In this document: piece after piece, positions 24,575 through 33,784 of the stretch | How positions within the stretch are numbered: the first letter of the stretch is position 1 | Layout of the letters: the number at the start of each line of letters is the position of its first letter | DNA from: Gammaproteobacteria bacterium | GTDB lineage: Bacteria > Pseudomonadota > Gammaproteobacteria > Ga0077536 | Assembly: GCA_020849475.1 (NCBI GenBank) | Contig: JADLGE010000057.1 | Span: forward strand, 1-64,000 | Reading direction: 5' to 3' | Length of the DNA stretch: 64,000 nt | The notes under the pieces: model-generated | The model's database searches: none | Told to the model about the DNA's origin: nothing | What the model saw: only the letters and a program-made list of their open reading frames with translations | Position numbers and translations under genes: made by a program

Positions 24575-26647
24575 CTATTTCTTCGCCAACGACGCCCGCG
24601 CCTGCTTGCGGATGTAATGCATGAGGCCGTCGAGCTGCGCATCGCTCAGTTCCCGGTACTGCGGCATGCCGTTGGCGAGACGCGCGCCGCCGACCACCAC
24701 GGACTTGAAAGCCTCGAGGCTGGTCGGAATCGGCGATTCACGTAAATCAGGCGCCGTGCCACCGGACACCACGCCGCTGCCATGGCATTGCACGCAGGTA
24801 CTGGTGTAGAGCGCCTGGCCGGCAGCCGCGAGTTGGTCATCGACTTTGAACGTCGGCGGATCGATGGGCTGCGCGAAGGCCGGCGGCGGTGACGGTGGCA
24901 TGGGCAGCTTGCCGTCGAGACTGAAGGTGATGAGCCGCCTGGGATGGACCTTGTATTTCCAGCCGTGCTGGCCGGCCAGCGTGCCGGTGAGCAGTGCCGC
25001 GCCGCCCCAACCCACCATCAAGGCCACTTGCTGCTTGCCATCGACGCTGTAGGTGATGGGCGCGGCGGTGATGCCGGAACCGACATTGATCTTCCACAGT
25101 TCATCACCGGTGGTGGCGTTGTAGGCGACGAACACACCGTCGGCGCGGCCTTCAAAGACCAGGTTGCCGGCGGTGGTCATGGTGCCGGGGTTCCAGTTGG
25201 GCGGCAGGGTCTTCTCCCATACTTTCTTCTGATTGACCGGGTCCCAGGCGATGAGCGCGGCTTTACTCCAGTTGCCGGGCACGTCGTCGGTGCCGAAATG
25301 CACACCAGGATCGATGCTGAAATGGGGTGACTGCCATTTCACCGGGTCGATGCCCTTGTCATTGAACACACCGGCCATCTCGATGGTCGGGATGTACACG
25401 AGACCGGTGTTGGGGTTGTAGGACATCGGGTGCCAGCTATGGGCGCCGATGGGGCTCGGCCACACCAGCGCCTCGCCGCTTTCATAGCGTGCGCCCTTCA
25501 CTTCCACCGGCCTGCCGGTTTTCAGATCGACCTTTTCCGCCCACGTCACCTTGCCGAATTTCTCGGCTGACAAGAGCTCGCCGTTGGCGCGGTTGATGAT
25601 GTAGAAGAAACCGTTCTTGGGCGCGTGCAGGAGTGCCTTGATCGGCTGGCCGCCGTATTTGATGTCGGCCAGGATGATGTCCATGCTGGAGTTGTAGTCC
25701 CAGGTTTCACCGGGCGTGGTCTGGTAGTGCCATTTGTATTCACCGCTGTCGGCGTCGAGCGCAACGATGGAACACAGGAACAGGTTGTCGCCGCCGCCGG
25801 GGCTGCGGATTTTCTGGTTCCACGGCGAGCCGTTGCCGGTGCCGATCAACACCTGGTTGAACTCGGCATCGTAGGTGATGCCGTTCCACACGTTGCCACC
25901 GCCACCGTGCTTCCACCATTCACCGGTCCAGGTCTTGGCCGCCATTTCCTGGGCCTTGTCTTCGAAGCCGTCGGCGGGATTGCCCGGCACCACGTAGAAG
26001 CGCCACGCCTGCTTGCCGGTATTGACGTCGTAGGCCGTCACATAGCCACGCGCCGCTTCGTGCTCGGTGCCACCGTTGCCGATGATCACTTTGTCGCGAA
26101 ACACCTTGGGCGCGCCGGTGATGTAATAGGCGCGCCGCGGATCGATGGTCATGGTTTCCCACAGCATCTTGCCGTTCTTCGCATCGAGCGCGATCAGACG
26201 CCCATCGACGGTCGTGATGATGAGCTTGCCCTTGTAGTAGGCCGGCCCACGATTGGTTTCCCACATGATGCGCAGGCGATCGCCGGCGTGCTCGATGGTC
26301 TTGGGGTCGTATTCCCACAGCACCTTGCCGCTGCGCGCATCGACCGCGCGGGTGCGGCTGTAGGTGCCGGTGAAATAGATCACACCATCGACCGCCAGCG
26401 GCGTACCGATCAGCGCGCGCTCACCGGGCAAGTCCAGCGCCCAATTGACGCCGAGCCTGGCGACGTTATCGGTATTGATCTGCGCGAGCGGGCTATAGCG
26501 CTGCTCGCCGCTGTCACGGCCGTGGCCGGGCCAGTTGCTGCCGTCGCCGGGATTGCGCAGATACGGGTCATCGACCACGGTCTCGGCGGCTTGCGTGAAT
26601 GCCGCGCTGGCCAGCAGCGCCGCGCCGAGCAGAATTCCGAATTTCAT
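24575..26647 (-). CDS. PQQ-dependent alcohol dehydrogenase with C-terminal cytochrome c domain
   Basis: Periplasmic quinohaemoprotein, 690 residues: signal peptide (about 1-20, ending FTQAA), eight-bladed propeller with W-motifs such as GKVLWEYD and GDELWKINVGSG, and a fused cytochrome c domain (haem CVQCH at 618-622, axial Met probably in NGMPQYRELSD). The catalytic Asp is Asp317 in ETWDYNSS; the residue two places on is Asn, not the Asp of lanthanide-type enzymes, so Ca2+ is expected. The vicinal Cys-Cys pair usual in this family is absent; the corresponding stretch reads RIMWETNRG. A GGGGAG ribosome site precedes the ATG. It follows DUF427 and acyl-CoA dehydrogenase genes on the same strand. 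Confidence 0.93.
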   Translation of the reverse strand: MKFGILLGAALLASAAFTQAAETVVDDPYLRNPGDGSNWPGHGRDSGEQRYSPLAQINTDNVARLGVNWALDLPGERALIGTPLAVDGVIYFTGTYSRTRAVDARSGKVLWEYDPKTIEHAGDRLRIMWETNRGPAYYKGKLIITTVDGRLIALDAKNGKMLWETMTIDPRRAYYITGAPKVFRDKVIIGNGGTEHEAARGYVTAYDVNTGKQAWRFYVVPGNPADGFEDKAQEMAAKTWTGEWWKHGGGGNVWNGITYDAEFNQVLIGTGNGSPWNQKIRSPGGGDNLFLCSIVALDADSGEYKWHYQTTPGETWDYNSSMDIILADIKYGGQPIKALLHAPKNGFFYIINRANGELLSAEKFGKVTWAEKVDLKTGRPVEVKGARYESGEALVWPSPIGAHSWHPMSYNPNTGLVYIPTIEMAGVFNDKGIDPVKWQSPHFSIDPGVHFGTDDVPGNWSKAALIAWDPVNQKKVWEKTLPPNWNPGTMTTAGNLVFEGRADGVFVAYNATTGDELWKINVGSGITAAPITYSVDGKQQVALMVGWGGAALLTGTLAGQHGWKYKVHPRRLITFSLDGKLPMPPSPPPAFAQPIDPPTFKVDDQLAAAGQALYTSTCVQCHGSGVVSGGTAPDLRESPIPTSLEAFKSVVVGGARLANGMPQYRELSDAQLDGLMHYIRKQARASLAKK

Positions 26648-26689
26648 ACTCCCCTGTCCTCTGTCCTTGTTATTGCCGGAAGCGCTCGC

Positions 26690-26974
26690 TCAGCGCGTCA
26701 CCACCACGCCTTTCCAGAACGCGATGTGATCGGTGATGTTGGCCGCTGCGTCTTTCGGTGTCGGGTAATACCAGGCCGCGTCGGCCAGACGTTGTCCGTC
26801 GACCACCACGTCGTAGTAGCTGGCGGTGCCTTTCCAGCCACACACGGTGTGGGTGGCGCTGTCGGCGAGATGGGAAGGGTTGACGCTCGCGCGTGGAAAA
26901 TAAACATTGCCTTCCACCACTTCGAAGGTGTCGGATTGCGCGATGACCGCGCCCTGCCATTCAGCCTTGGCCAT
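26690..26974 (-). CDS. DUF427 family protein
   Basis: 94 residues from the Met at 26974, with GAGGAG upstream. The family pattern is recognisable: VVEGNVYFPRASVN, a Cys-Gly-Trp-Lys-Gly turn (TVCGWKGTASYYDV), AAWYYPTPKDAA and IAFWKGVVV near the end. DUF427 proteins are small beta folds of unproven function, often beside oxidoreductase genes. The gene sits 42 bases upstream of the quinoprotein dehydrogenase and 44 bases after the acyl-CoA dehydrogenase stop, so the three form an operon. Confidence 0.85.
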   Translation of the reverse strand: MAKAEWQGAVIAQSDTFEVVEGNVYFPRASVNPSHLADSATHTVCGWKGTASYYDVVVDGQRLADAAWYYPTPKDAAANITDHIAFWKGVVVTR

Positions 26975-27018
26975 GTCGGTGTCTCCTCTCAAGATTCATG
27001 CATGTTTGAATGCGCCGC

Positions 27019-28200
27019 TCAGCGGCGCCGTGACACGATGCGCCGCCCGAGCGCATGACGATGCACTTCCGACGGGCCATCGTAAATACGGAAGCAGCGG
27101 ATATCGCGATAGCAGCGCTCGATGACGGTGTCGCTGGTGATGCCGATGGCGCCCAGAATCTGCATGCAGCGGTCAACCACGCGGCCCAGGGCCTCGGAAC
27201 AGAACACCTTGGCCATGCTGGTTTCATCGCGCGCCTGCTGATGCTGATCGAGCAGCCACGCGCAGTGCCAGATGGCGAGACGGCACATGTGCAGGTCGAT
27301 TTCATTGTCGGCCAGCATGAAGCTCACGCCCTGGTGTTCGCCCAGGGTCTTGCCGAAGGAATGGCGCTTGCCGGCATGCTCGACGGCAATCGCATGGCAA
27401 CGCTTGGCGAGGCCCAGCCAGCGCATGCAGTGGGTCAGGCGCGCCGGCGCGAGACGAATCTGCGCCTGCGCAAAGCCACGGCCGATGTCACCCAGCACCG
27501 CATCGGGCGCCACCCGCACCTGGTCGAACGACACCTCCCAGTGTCCGCCCGGCATATTGGAATCCAGGGTTTCGAGTTCGCGATCGAGCTTGAAGCCAGG
27601 CGCATCCATTTCGACGAAGAACATCGAGGCGCCAAGATCCTGGCCCAGGATGTCGAGCGTGCGCGCCATGACGATATTGATGCCGGCGCCTTCCACGCCC
27701 GAGATCATGTATTTGCTGCCACTGATGAGATAGCCGTCGCGGTCCTGCTGGGCGATGGTCTTGAGCAAGGTCGGATCGGCGCCAGCGCCATCGGTGGCGG
27801 TCTCGGTCATGGTGAACACGGTGCGCAGTTCACCGCTCACCAGCGGCGGCAGGAAGCGCGCCTTCTGCGCCGGCGAGGCGACCTGGTTCAAGAGATTGAC
27901 GTTGCCTTCATCGGGCGCCTGGATGTTCAGGGCGAGATGTCCGAGCGGGCTCCAGGTCGCTGCTTCGAACACCACCGCCATGCCGCGATGATCGAGCCCC
28001 ATGCCGCCGTATTCCTTGGGCGCGTGGGGTGACAGCAGCCCGGCGTCGCGGCCCAGTGCCACCAGTTCGCGGCGCAGGGATTCGTGGATGTGCGGGCGCT
28101 GGCGCGGGTCGTGTTCCAGCGGCACCACCTTGTCCTTAATGAAGGACTCCACGCGCAGGCGCAGTTGGTCCAATTCGGCGGGCAGTTCAAAATCGATCAT
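27019..28200 (-). CDS. acyl-CoA dehydrogenase family protein
   Basis: FAD-dependent alpha,beta-dehydrogenation of an acyl-CoA; 393 residues from the Met at 28200, preceded by AGGGGA (the frame extends 43 codons further without similarity). N-terminal helical domain with APKEYGGMGLDHRGMAVVFE, the flavin-facing TMTETATDGAGADPTLL and ISGSKYMISG in the beta domain, and the C-terminal RHSFGKTLGEHQGVSFMLAD, QILGAIGITSDTVIERCYRD and YDGPSEVHRHALGRRI. The type resembles ACAD10/11-like and FadE-type proteins used for bulky or hydroxylated substrates. First gene of the operon with DUF427 and the PQQ dehydrogenase. Confidence 0.92.
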   Translation of the reverse strand: MIDFELPAELDQLRLRVESFIKDKVVPLEHDPRQRPHIHESLRRELVALGRDAGLLSPHAPKEYGGMGLDHRGMAVVFEAATWSPLGHLALNIQAPDEGNVNLLNQVASPAQKARFLPPLVSGELRTVFTMTETATDGAGADPTLLKTIAQQDRDGYLISGSKYMISGVEGAGINIVMARTLDILGQDLGASMFFVEMDAPGFKLDRELETLDSNMPGGHWEVSFDQVRVAPDAVLGDIGRGFAQAQIRLAPARLTHCMRWLGLAKRCHAIAVEHAGKRHSFGKTLGEHQGVSFMLADNEIDLHMCRLAIWHCAWLLDQHQQARDETSMAKVFCSEALGRVVDRCMQILGAIGITSDTVIERCYRDIRCFRIYDGPSEVHRHALGRRIVSRRR

Positions 28201-28390
28201 CGAGGCATCCCCTGTGCAAGCGGCAAGCGCGCGGTCAAACAGTGAGAATATCTCCCTCGCGCCGTCACGCGCCATGCTTGCGTGGCGCACCATCGATGCG
28301 CGGCGCCGGTGTCTCGATTTCAACGACAAGGCCGGTTATCTTCGCTGCTCGCCGCAGTTCAACACCAGTCGTCCCGCCGAGGAGCCAAGC

Positions 28391-29686
28391 ATGCGTGGTG
28401 CCCGTCTACCTGTGGTCGCCACCATCTGGGCCGGCTCGTTCTTCCTGGCCTTCGATCGCGTCAATATTTCGCTGGCGGCGCCCGGCATCATGCATGACAT
28501 CGTGCTCGACGGCGCGCAGATGGGCCTCGTGCTCTCGATGTATTACTGGGGCTATACCTTCGGCAATTTTGCCGGCGGCCTGGTCAGCCCCAACCTGCGC
28601 CTGCGCGGCCTGACTTCACTGCTGATTCTCGTGTGGGCGGCGCTGACCGCGGTCACCGGCCTGTGCGATGTGCTGTGGCAGTTCTGCGTGGTGCGCGTGT
28701 TGTTCGGTCTTGCTGAAGGCGCGACCGCCAATCTCATGCATCGCCTGCAGAACAACTGGCTGTTGCCGAGTGAGCGCGGGCGCGGCTACGGCATCTTCAT
28801 CGGCTTCGTGTATCTCGGCATCGCACTCGGCATGCCGCTGGTCGGCGCGCTCATCAAGCTGTGGGACTGGCGCGTGATGTTCTATCTCTCGGCGCTGCTG
28901 ACCCTCATGCTGGTGATCTTGTTCTGGACCATGGTGCGCGATCATCCCTGGCAGCACCCGCGCGTGCCGGCGGCGGAGGGCCGCGACTTCGAAGACATCA
29001 TCACGCGCGACCGCGCGAGTCTCGCGGCAAGCGACGTCGAACTTAAACTCGCGCAACGCCTGCCGGCGCTGTTTGCCATCCCGTCATTCGCGTGGCTGTG
29101 CGTGGCGTCGTTCTTCGTCATCGGTGTGTACTTCACCAACATGAGCTGGCTGCCGGGTTATCTCGTCAAAGAGCGCGGCTACACGGTGCTGTCCAGCGGC
29201 ATCTACCTCACCATTCCCTATCTGTCGGCGTTCGCCGGCATGTGGTCGGCGGGCGGCATCGGCGACCGCTTCGGCAATCGCGCAAGAGTGGCGATGGTGA
29301 TGGCGCTCATGACCTGCCCGGCCGTCCTGCTGCTCACCGCCAGCGAGAATGTGAACGCCACCATCGCGCTCATGAGCCTCATGCTGTTCTGCAACTCGGC
29401 GGCCCTGAACGGCATCATGGTGCTGTTGTTCGATCTCGTGCCGGCGTCGCTGTTCGGCACCGGCGTCGGCATGGTCGGTGGCCTGTCGGGCGGTCTCTCT
29501 GGCATCATCGGTCCGTGGCTCATGGGCTATCTTTATGACCTCACGGGCTCGTTCTTCGGCGGCTTCATGACGCTCGCCGGCGGCACCTTGCTCGGCGCCG
29601 CGGCGCTGTGGCCGGTGGCGGTCTACGAGAAGCAAATCCGCGACGACAAGCTGCGCCGTCTTGCAGCGGCCGCCGGCGCGGCCTGA
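28391..29686 (+). CDS. MFS transporter, anion:cation symporter type
   Basis: Twelve-helix inner-membrane carrier of 431 residues; ATG 28391 follows GAGGAG. The early helix FLAFDRVNISLAAPGIMHDI, the loop after TM2 (YYWGYTFGNFAGGLVSPNLRLRG), GLAEGATANLMHRL and the repeat region WSAGGIGDRFGNRARV fit the ACS family, which imports organic acids such as hexuronates, phthalate or tartrate. It is divergent from the acyl-CoA dehydrogenase operon and 27 bases upstream of a class II aldolase-like gene, its probable metabolic partner. Confidence 0.88.
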   Translation: MRGARLPVVATIWAGSFFLAFDRVNISLAAPGIMHDIVLDGAQMGLVLSMYYWGYTFGNFAGGLVSPNLRLRGLTSLLILVWAALTAVTGLCDVLWQFCVVRVLFGLAEGATANLMHRLQNNWLLPSERGRGYGIFIGFVYLGIALGMPLVGALIKLWDWRVMFYLSALLTLMLVILFWTMVRDHPWQHPRVPAAEGRDFEDIITRDRASLAASDVELKLAQRLPALFAIPSFAWLCVASFFVIGVYFTNMSWLPGYLVKERGYTVLSSGIYLTIPYLSAFAGMWSAGGIGDRFGNRARVAMVMALMTCPAVLLLTASENVNATIALMSLMLFCNSAALNGIMVLLFDLVPASLFGTGVGMVGGLSGGLSGIIGPWLMGYLYDLTGSFFGGFMTLAGGTLLGAAALWPVAVYEKQIRDDKLRRLAAAAGAA

Positions 29687-29713
29687 GCGCTATCACTCAA
29701 CAGGAGACACTCG

Positions 29714-30493
29714 ATGGCAACGGTACTGCACGCAATGAACAAGGCCGATGTGCGCGCCAAGGTCAGCGCCGAGGAATGGCAGGTGCGGGTCGATCTCGCC
29801 GCCGCCTATCGGCTGGTCGCGCACTATCGCTGGACCGACATGATCTTCACCCATCTGTCGGCACGCGTGCCGGGGCCGGAACATCATTTCCTCATCAATC
29901 CCTACGGCATGCTGTTCGACGAGGTCACGGCTTCGAACCTGGTGAAGGTCGATCTCGATGGCAACATCGTCATGGACAGCGACTACGAAGTGAACCCGGC
30001 GGGCTTCTGCATCCACAGCGCCATACACATGGCGCGTGACGATGCGCAGGCCGTCATGCACGTGCACACCCCCGACGGCGTGGCGGTGGCGACCATGGCC
30101 TGTGGCCTCCTGCCCGTCACTCAGACTTCGATGATCATCCACGAGCACATCGCCTATCACGAATACGAAGGCGTGGCGCTGGACTTGAGTGAACGCGAAC
30201 GGCTGGTGACGGATTTCGGCGACAAGAATCTGCTCATCCTGCGCAACCACGGCACCCTGGCGGTCGGCCGCACGGTGTCTGAATGCTTCCTGTGGCTGTA
30301 CAACCTCGAGCGCGCCTGCAGCATGCAGGTGCGGGCCATGGCCGGCGGTGCGCTCTACCCGCCGAGTGATGCCGCGCTGGCGACCACCCGTCGCCAAGGG
30401 CAATCACTGATGATGGACGGCGGGCTCGATCGCCTCGCGTGGCCGGCGCTGCTGCGCATGCTGGATCGCGTCGACACCAGTTATCGCGATTGA
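29714..30493 (+). CDS. class II aldolase/adducin family protein
   Basis: Zn-dependent aldolase fold, 259 residues, AGGAG ribosome site. Zinc ligands are visible as the HVH pair in AVMHVHTPDG and a later His in LLILRNHGTLAVG; the N-terminal IFTHLSARVPG and FLINPYGMLFDEV segments bind the substrate phosphate or carboxylate in relatives such as fuculose-phosphate aldolase. Many members of this size act as decarboxylases or epimerases instead. Follows the MFS carrier in one transcription unit. Confidence 0.9.
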   Translation: MATVLHAMNKADVRAKVSAEEWQVRVDLAAAYRLVAHYRWTDMIFTHLSARVPGPEHHFLINPYGMLFDEVTASNLVKVDLDGNIVMDSDYEVNPAGFCIHSAIHMARDDAQAVMHVHTPDGVAVATMACGLLPVTQTSMIIHEHIAYHEYEGVALDLSERERLVTDFGDKNLLILRNHGTLAVGRTVSECFLWLYNLERACSMQVRAMAGGALYPPSDAALATTRRQGQSLMMDGGLDRLAWPALLRMLDRVDTSYRD

Positions 30494-30513
30494 GCGGCAG
30501 GCCCTGCGTGACG

Positions 30514-31818
30514 TTACGACCCGCGCCGCAAGCGCATCGGCAACTCCGCATACCCAATCACATGACTTTGCACCAAGCGCCTCGGTGTGCCACATAGTTC
30601 GAGGCGCGACAGATGCGGCAACAAGGCTTCGAGGCTCGCCGCCAGTTCCGCCCGCGCGAGATTGGTGCCAAGGCAGAAATGCGCACCAAAGCCGAAAGTG
30701 AGATGGGGATTGCTGGTGCGCGTGATGTCGAAGCGATAGGGGTCTTCGAACACCGCTTCATCGCGATTCGCCGACGGATAGAACAGGCCGACCGTATCGC
30801 CGGCCGCGATGGCGGTGCCGGCGAGTTCGAAATCCTGCGCGGCGGTGCGCAGAAAGCTGCCGACAGGTGACGTCCAGCGCAGGATTTCTTCGACCGCCTG
30901 CGGCATGAGCTCGGGCTCTTCACACAGGCGTTGGCACTGCGCGGGATGCTGCAGCAGCGCTTCCACGCCGCCCGAGAACGCATTACGCGTGGTGTCGTTG
31001 CCGGCGCCGATCAAAGTCAGGATGTAACCATTCAACTGCTGATTGGTCAGCAGCTGGCCTTGCACCGGCGTATGCACCATGCGATCGATGAGGCCACCGC
31101 GTTCGCGTCCGTTCAGCCGCGCCTCTTCGATGAGGTCTTCGAGATAGCTGCGGAATTCGACCATGTTCCGATAGTAGGCGCGGCCGCGACTCTCGCCCGG
31201 CAGGCGATTCGACTCGCGAATCTCGCCGACCACCGCTTCCGACCAGACGAGGATCTGTTTCCAGTCGTCGGGCGCGAGCCCCATGATCTCGCCGACCGCC
31301 GCGAGCGGCAGCTTGGCGGCGAGGCCGTGCACGAAATCCACGGTATCACCGCGCGCCGATGCCTGTTCGAGTTCCTCGATGAACTCGGCGGTGAAGGCCT
31401 CGGCCAGCGCGCGAAAATGCGGGCGCATGCTGCGCATCGCACCCTGCGTATAGGCCCAACTGCTTTGTCGCCGCACGAGGCGATGGCGCGGGTTGTCCAT
31501 GAAGACCAGGTCCGGCGGTTCATCCGCATCCCAGCCGCGCTCGGTGCCGAAAGTGTCGAGCCCGCCGCGCATTGGTTCCACTTCGTGTTTCAGGCACAGG
31601 CGCAGACGCGGGCCACCATTGATGAACACTTCAGGATGATTGGAGACGGTGAGGATGTCAGCGTGACGGGTGACCGCCCAGAACGGTTCGATGTCATGCC
31701 GTTCATACCAGTACACCGGCGCCTCACGGCGCAACCGATCCCAGGCCTGCCACGGGTGGCCATCACGTGCGTAATCGTCCGCACGATGAATATTCAGGCT
31801 CTCGAGTGCGCTGCCCAT
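30514..31818 (-). CDS. cytochrome P450
   Basis: Soluble bacterial P450 of 434 residues; the Met at 31818 has GGAG upstream. I-helix acid/Thr pair in LIGAGNDTTRNAFSGG, K-helix EEILRW, and the haem loop HLTFGFGAHFCLGTNLARAEL with the thiolate Cys. Substrate contacts cannot be read. Members with this GAHFCLG loop hydroxylate terpenoids, steroids or fatty acids. It needs a ferredoxin and reductase, which are not in the window. It is convergent with the class II aldolase gene, and a parvulin gene lies just upstream. Confidence 0.93.
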   Translation of the reverse strand: MGSALESLNIHRADDYARDGHPWQAWDRLRREAPVYWYERHDIEPFWAVTRHADILTVSNHPEVFINGGPRLRLCLKHEVEPMRGGLDTFGTERGWDADEPPDLVFMDNPRHRLVRRQSSWAYTQGAMRSMRPHFRALAEAFTAEFIEELEQASARGDTVDFVHGLAAKLPLAAVGEIMGLAPDDWKQILVWSEAVVGEIRESNRLPGESRGRAYYRNMVEFRSYLEDLIEEARLNGRERGGLIDRMVHTPVQGQLLTNQQLNGYILTLIGAGNDTTRNAFSGGVEALLQHPAQCQRLCEEPELMPQAVEEILRWTSPVGSFLRTAAQDFELAGTAIAAGDTVGLFYPSANRDEAVFEDPYRFDITRTSNPHLTFGFGAHFCLGTNLARAELAASLEALLPHLSRLELCGTPRRLVQSHVIGYAELPMRLRRGS

Positions 31819-31883
31819 CGCCGGCTCCGTAGTCTCCCCCCGCAGTCGCGTCATTCGCTCGGCACGACTGCAGGGCGCATCAC

Positions 31884-32162
31884 TCAGCTGCGGCTGGTGA
31901 CCTCTAACAGGTGATAGCCGAACTGGGTCTTGACCGGGCCATGCACCACGCCGACGGCTTCGTTGAACACCACGCGGTCGAACTCCGGCACCATCATGCC
32001 CGGACCAAACGAACCGAGATCGCCGCCCTGGGCCTTGGACGGGCAGCTCGAATGGGCGCGTGCCACGTCGCCGAAATCGGCGCCGTCCGCGATCTGCTGC
32101 TTGAGTTCATTACATTGTGCTTCGGTGGCGACGAGGATGTGTCGCGCGCTTGCTTGTGCCAT
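31884..32162 (-). CDS. single-domain parvulin peptidyl-prolyl isomerase
   Basis: 92 residues with no signal peptide, so cytosolic. The whole protein is one rotamase domain: ASARHILVATEAQCNELKQQI, ADFGDVARAHSSCPSKAQGGDLGSF, MVPEFDRVVF, TQFGYHLLEV, as in PpiC. The ATG at 32162 has AAGGA upstream; a TTG six bases earlier is possible. It lies alone between the P450 gene and a transporter gene on the same strand. Confidence 0.92.
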   Translation of the reverse strand: MAQASARHILVATEAQCNELKQQIADGADFGDVARAHSSCPSKAQGGDLGSFGPGMMVPEFDRVVFNEAVGVVHGPVKTQFGYHLLEVTSRS

Positions 32163-32234
32163 TTCCAATTCCTTGCTGATGAGCCGACCTGAGTGTCGGC
32201 GAGGACCGGAACCTTACCGCACCTGCCGGGATTT

Positions 32235-33635
32235 CTAAACGTCACCGCGCCGCCAGCGGCGGTGTGTGAGCACGAAGAACAACAGCACCAGCGCCGCCGC
32301 CGACAGCAACACACGGTCAAAGGCCTGCACGAAGGCGTGCCCGGCAGCGAGGCCGGCGGCGACCCCCGTACTTTCGAGTGCCTGCAAAAGACCTATCCAG
32401 GCCGATGCGCCGAGCACGATGCCGACCGTGCGCGTGACCATGGTCAGACTGCCGGCCACGCCGCGTGAGGATGGTGGCAAGGCCGCCACCACCAAGTCGC
32501 TGTAGGCAACCTGGAACAGGCCGATGCCGACGCCGTGACACAGCAGGCAGGCGACGATGAAAGGGTAATGGGTGGCGTCGGGCCACAGCGCCATGCCGAT
32601 GAGCCCCACCAGCACGACCAGCGCCGACACAAACGCCGACGAGCGCGCGCCGCGCGCGCTGACCATGCGCGTCGCGAGACTTGCGCCGAGCATCGCGCCG
32701 ATGGCCCACACCGCCAGCAGCACGCCGACCGCGAACGGCCCGCAGCCGACGATGCGGGTGAGATAGAACGGCACGATGAGAGGCACGGTGAAGCTCGCGA
32801 ACTGCATCACCACACTGCTCAGGTTGGCGATGATGAAACCTCCATCACGCACCACCGCGTGCGGCAGGAAGGGCGCGTCGCTGGCGCGCTGTCGTTGCAC
32901 GAACAGGAACATCAACACACCGCCCGCCAGCGCCACCGGCGCCGCCACCCACGCGCCGCTGTCTGGACGCAGCAAGGCTGGCAACAACAGGAACATCGCC
33001 ACGCCCGCCGACAACAGCACCGAGCCGGTGAGATCGAAAGGCTGGCGCGCGGCGCGGCTGATGCGCCCGATGCTGGGCCCGAGCAGGGGCAAACAGGCCA
33101 GCGCCAGCAGCACGATGGGCACCCGAAACCAGTACACGCCCGGCCATCCCAGCCACGCCATGCTGGCACCGCCCAGCAGCGGCGCGACCACCGCCGCCAA
33201 CGACGCGATGCTGGCATAGCCCGACAGCGCACGGGTGCGCATGCGTTCATCGAACAGCGCAATCGCGAGCGCCGGCCCGCAGGACAAGGTCAGCGCCACA
33301 GCCACGCCCTGCAAGGCGCGCGTCGCCAACAGCCATGGATAACTCGGCGCCAGCGCGCAGCACACATAGGCAACAAGACTCAGCACCAGCCCGAGTCGGA
33401 ACACGCGCAGGTGGCCGATGCGATCACCGAGCGCGCCGAACGCGAGCATGAGGCTGCCGTAGCTGACGACATACCACACCGCCACCCAGCGGATGTCGCT
33501 GGTCGCCAGCGCAAATGCCTTGGTGATGGCGGGGAATGCCACCGTCACGGCGAAGTCGAGCGGGCCAATGGCGGCGCCGAGGCCGACGATGGCGAGGCCT
33601 ACGGCCGGTGAGCGGGAATGGTCGGAATCGTTCAT
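32235..33635 (-). CDS. MFS transporter, DHA2/drug-export type
   Basis: 466 residues with about fourteen hydrophobic segments. N-terminal helix AAIGPLDFAVTVAFPAITKAF and the motif A-like loop (GALGDRIGHLRVFRLGL), plus motif C-like ATRALQGVAVALTLSCGPALAIALF, place it among EmrB/QacA-like exporters. The Met at 33635 gives the shortest full domain; its ribosome site is weak. Function as an antiporter for drugs or toxic intermediates is inferred from family only. Confidence 0.85.
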   Translation of the reverse strand: MNDSDHSRSPAVGLAIVGLGAAIGPLDFAVTVAFPAITKAFALATSDIRWVAVWYVVSYGSLMLAFGALGDRIGHLRVFRLGLVLSLVAYVCCALAPSYPWLLATRALQGVAVALTLSCGPALAIALFDERMRTRALSGYASIASLAAVVAPLLGGASMAWLGWPGVYWFRVPIVLLALACLPLLGPSIGRISRAARQPFDLTGSVLLSAGVAMFLLLPALLRPDSGAWVAAPVALAGGVLMFLFVQRQRASDAPFLPHAVVRDGGFIIANLSSVVMQFASFTVPLIVPFYLTRIVGCGPFAVGVLLAVWAIGAMLGASLATRMVSARGARSSAFVSALVVLVGLIGMALWPDATHYPFIVACLLCHGVGIGLFQVAYSDLVVAALPPSSRGVAGSLTMVTRTVGIVLGASAWIGLLQALESTGVAAGLAAGHAFVQAFDRVLLSAAALVLLFFVLTHRRWRRGDV

Positions 33636-33762
33636 GCATGCCAGGGCCAGCGCGGCCATCTATCGAGAGGAGAAAAAACTTGCCGTCGCCGCCGTGCGCG
33701 GGCGCCGCCCGGCGGCATTATCCTACGGTTCGGCAGCCGCGCGCGCTGGTCTTGAGACTGCC

Positions 33763-33784
33763 TGCGAATTCATTCGACACCTAC
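33763..33784. repeat. degenerate palindromic repeat, family A
   Basis: TGCGAATTCATTCGACACCTAC is a decayed copy of the GTAGGTGCGAAT palindrome with one mispaired position, ending at the stop codon of the next minus-strand gene. Confidence 0.5.

Noticed and set aside
28001-28390. N-terminal extension of the MFS transporter
   Set aside because: It is antisense to the acyl-CoA dehydrogenase start; ATG 28391 has GAGGAG and begins at the first helix.
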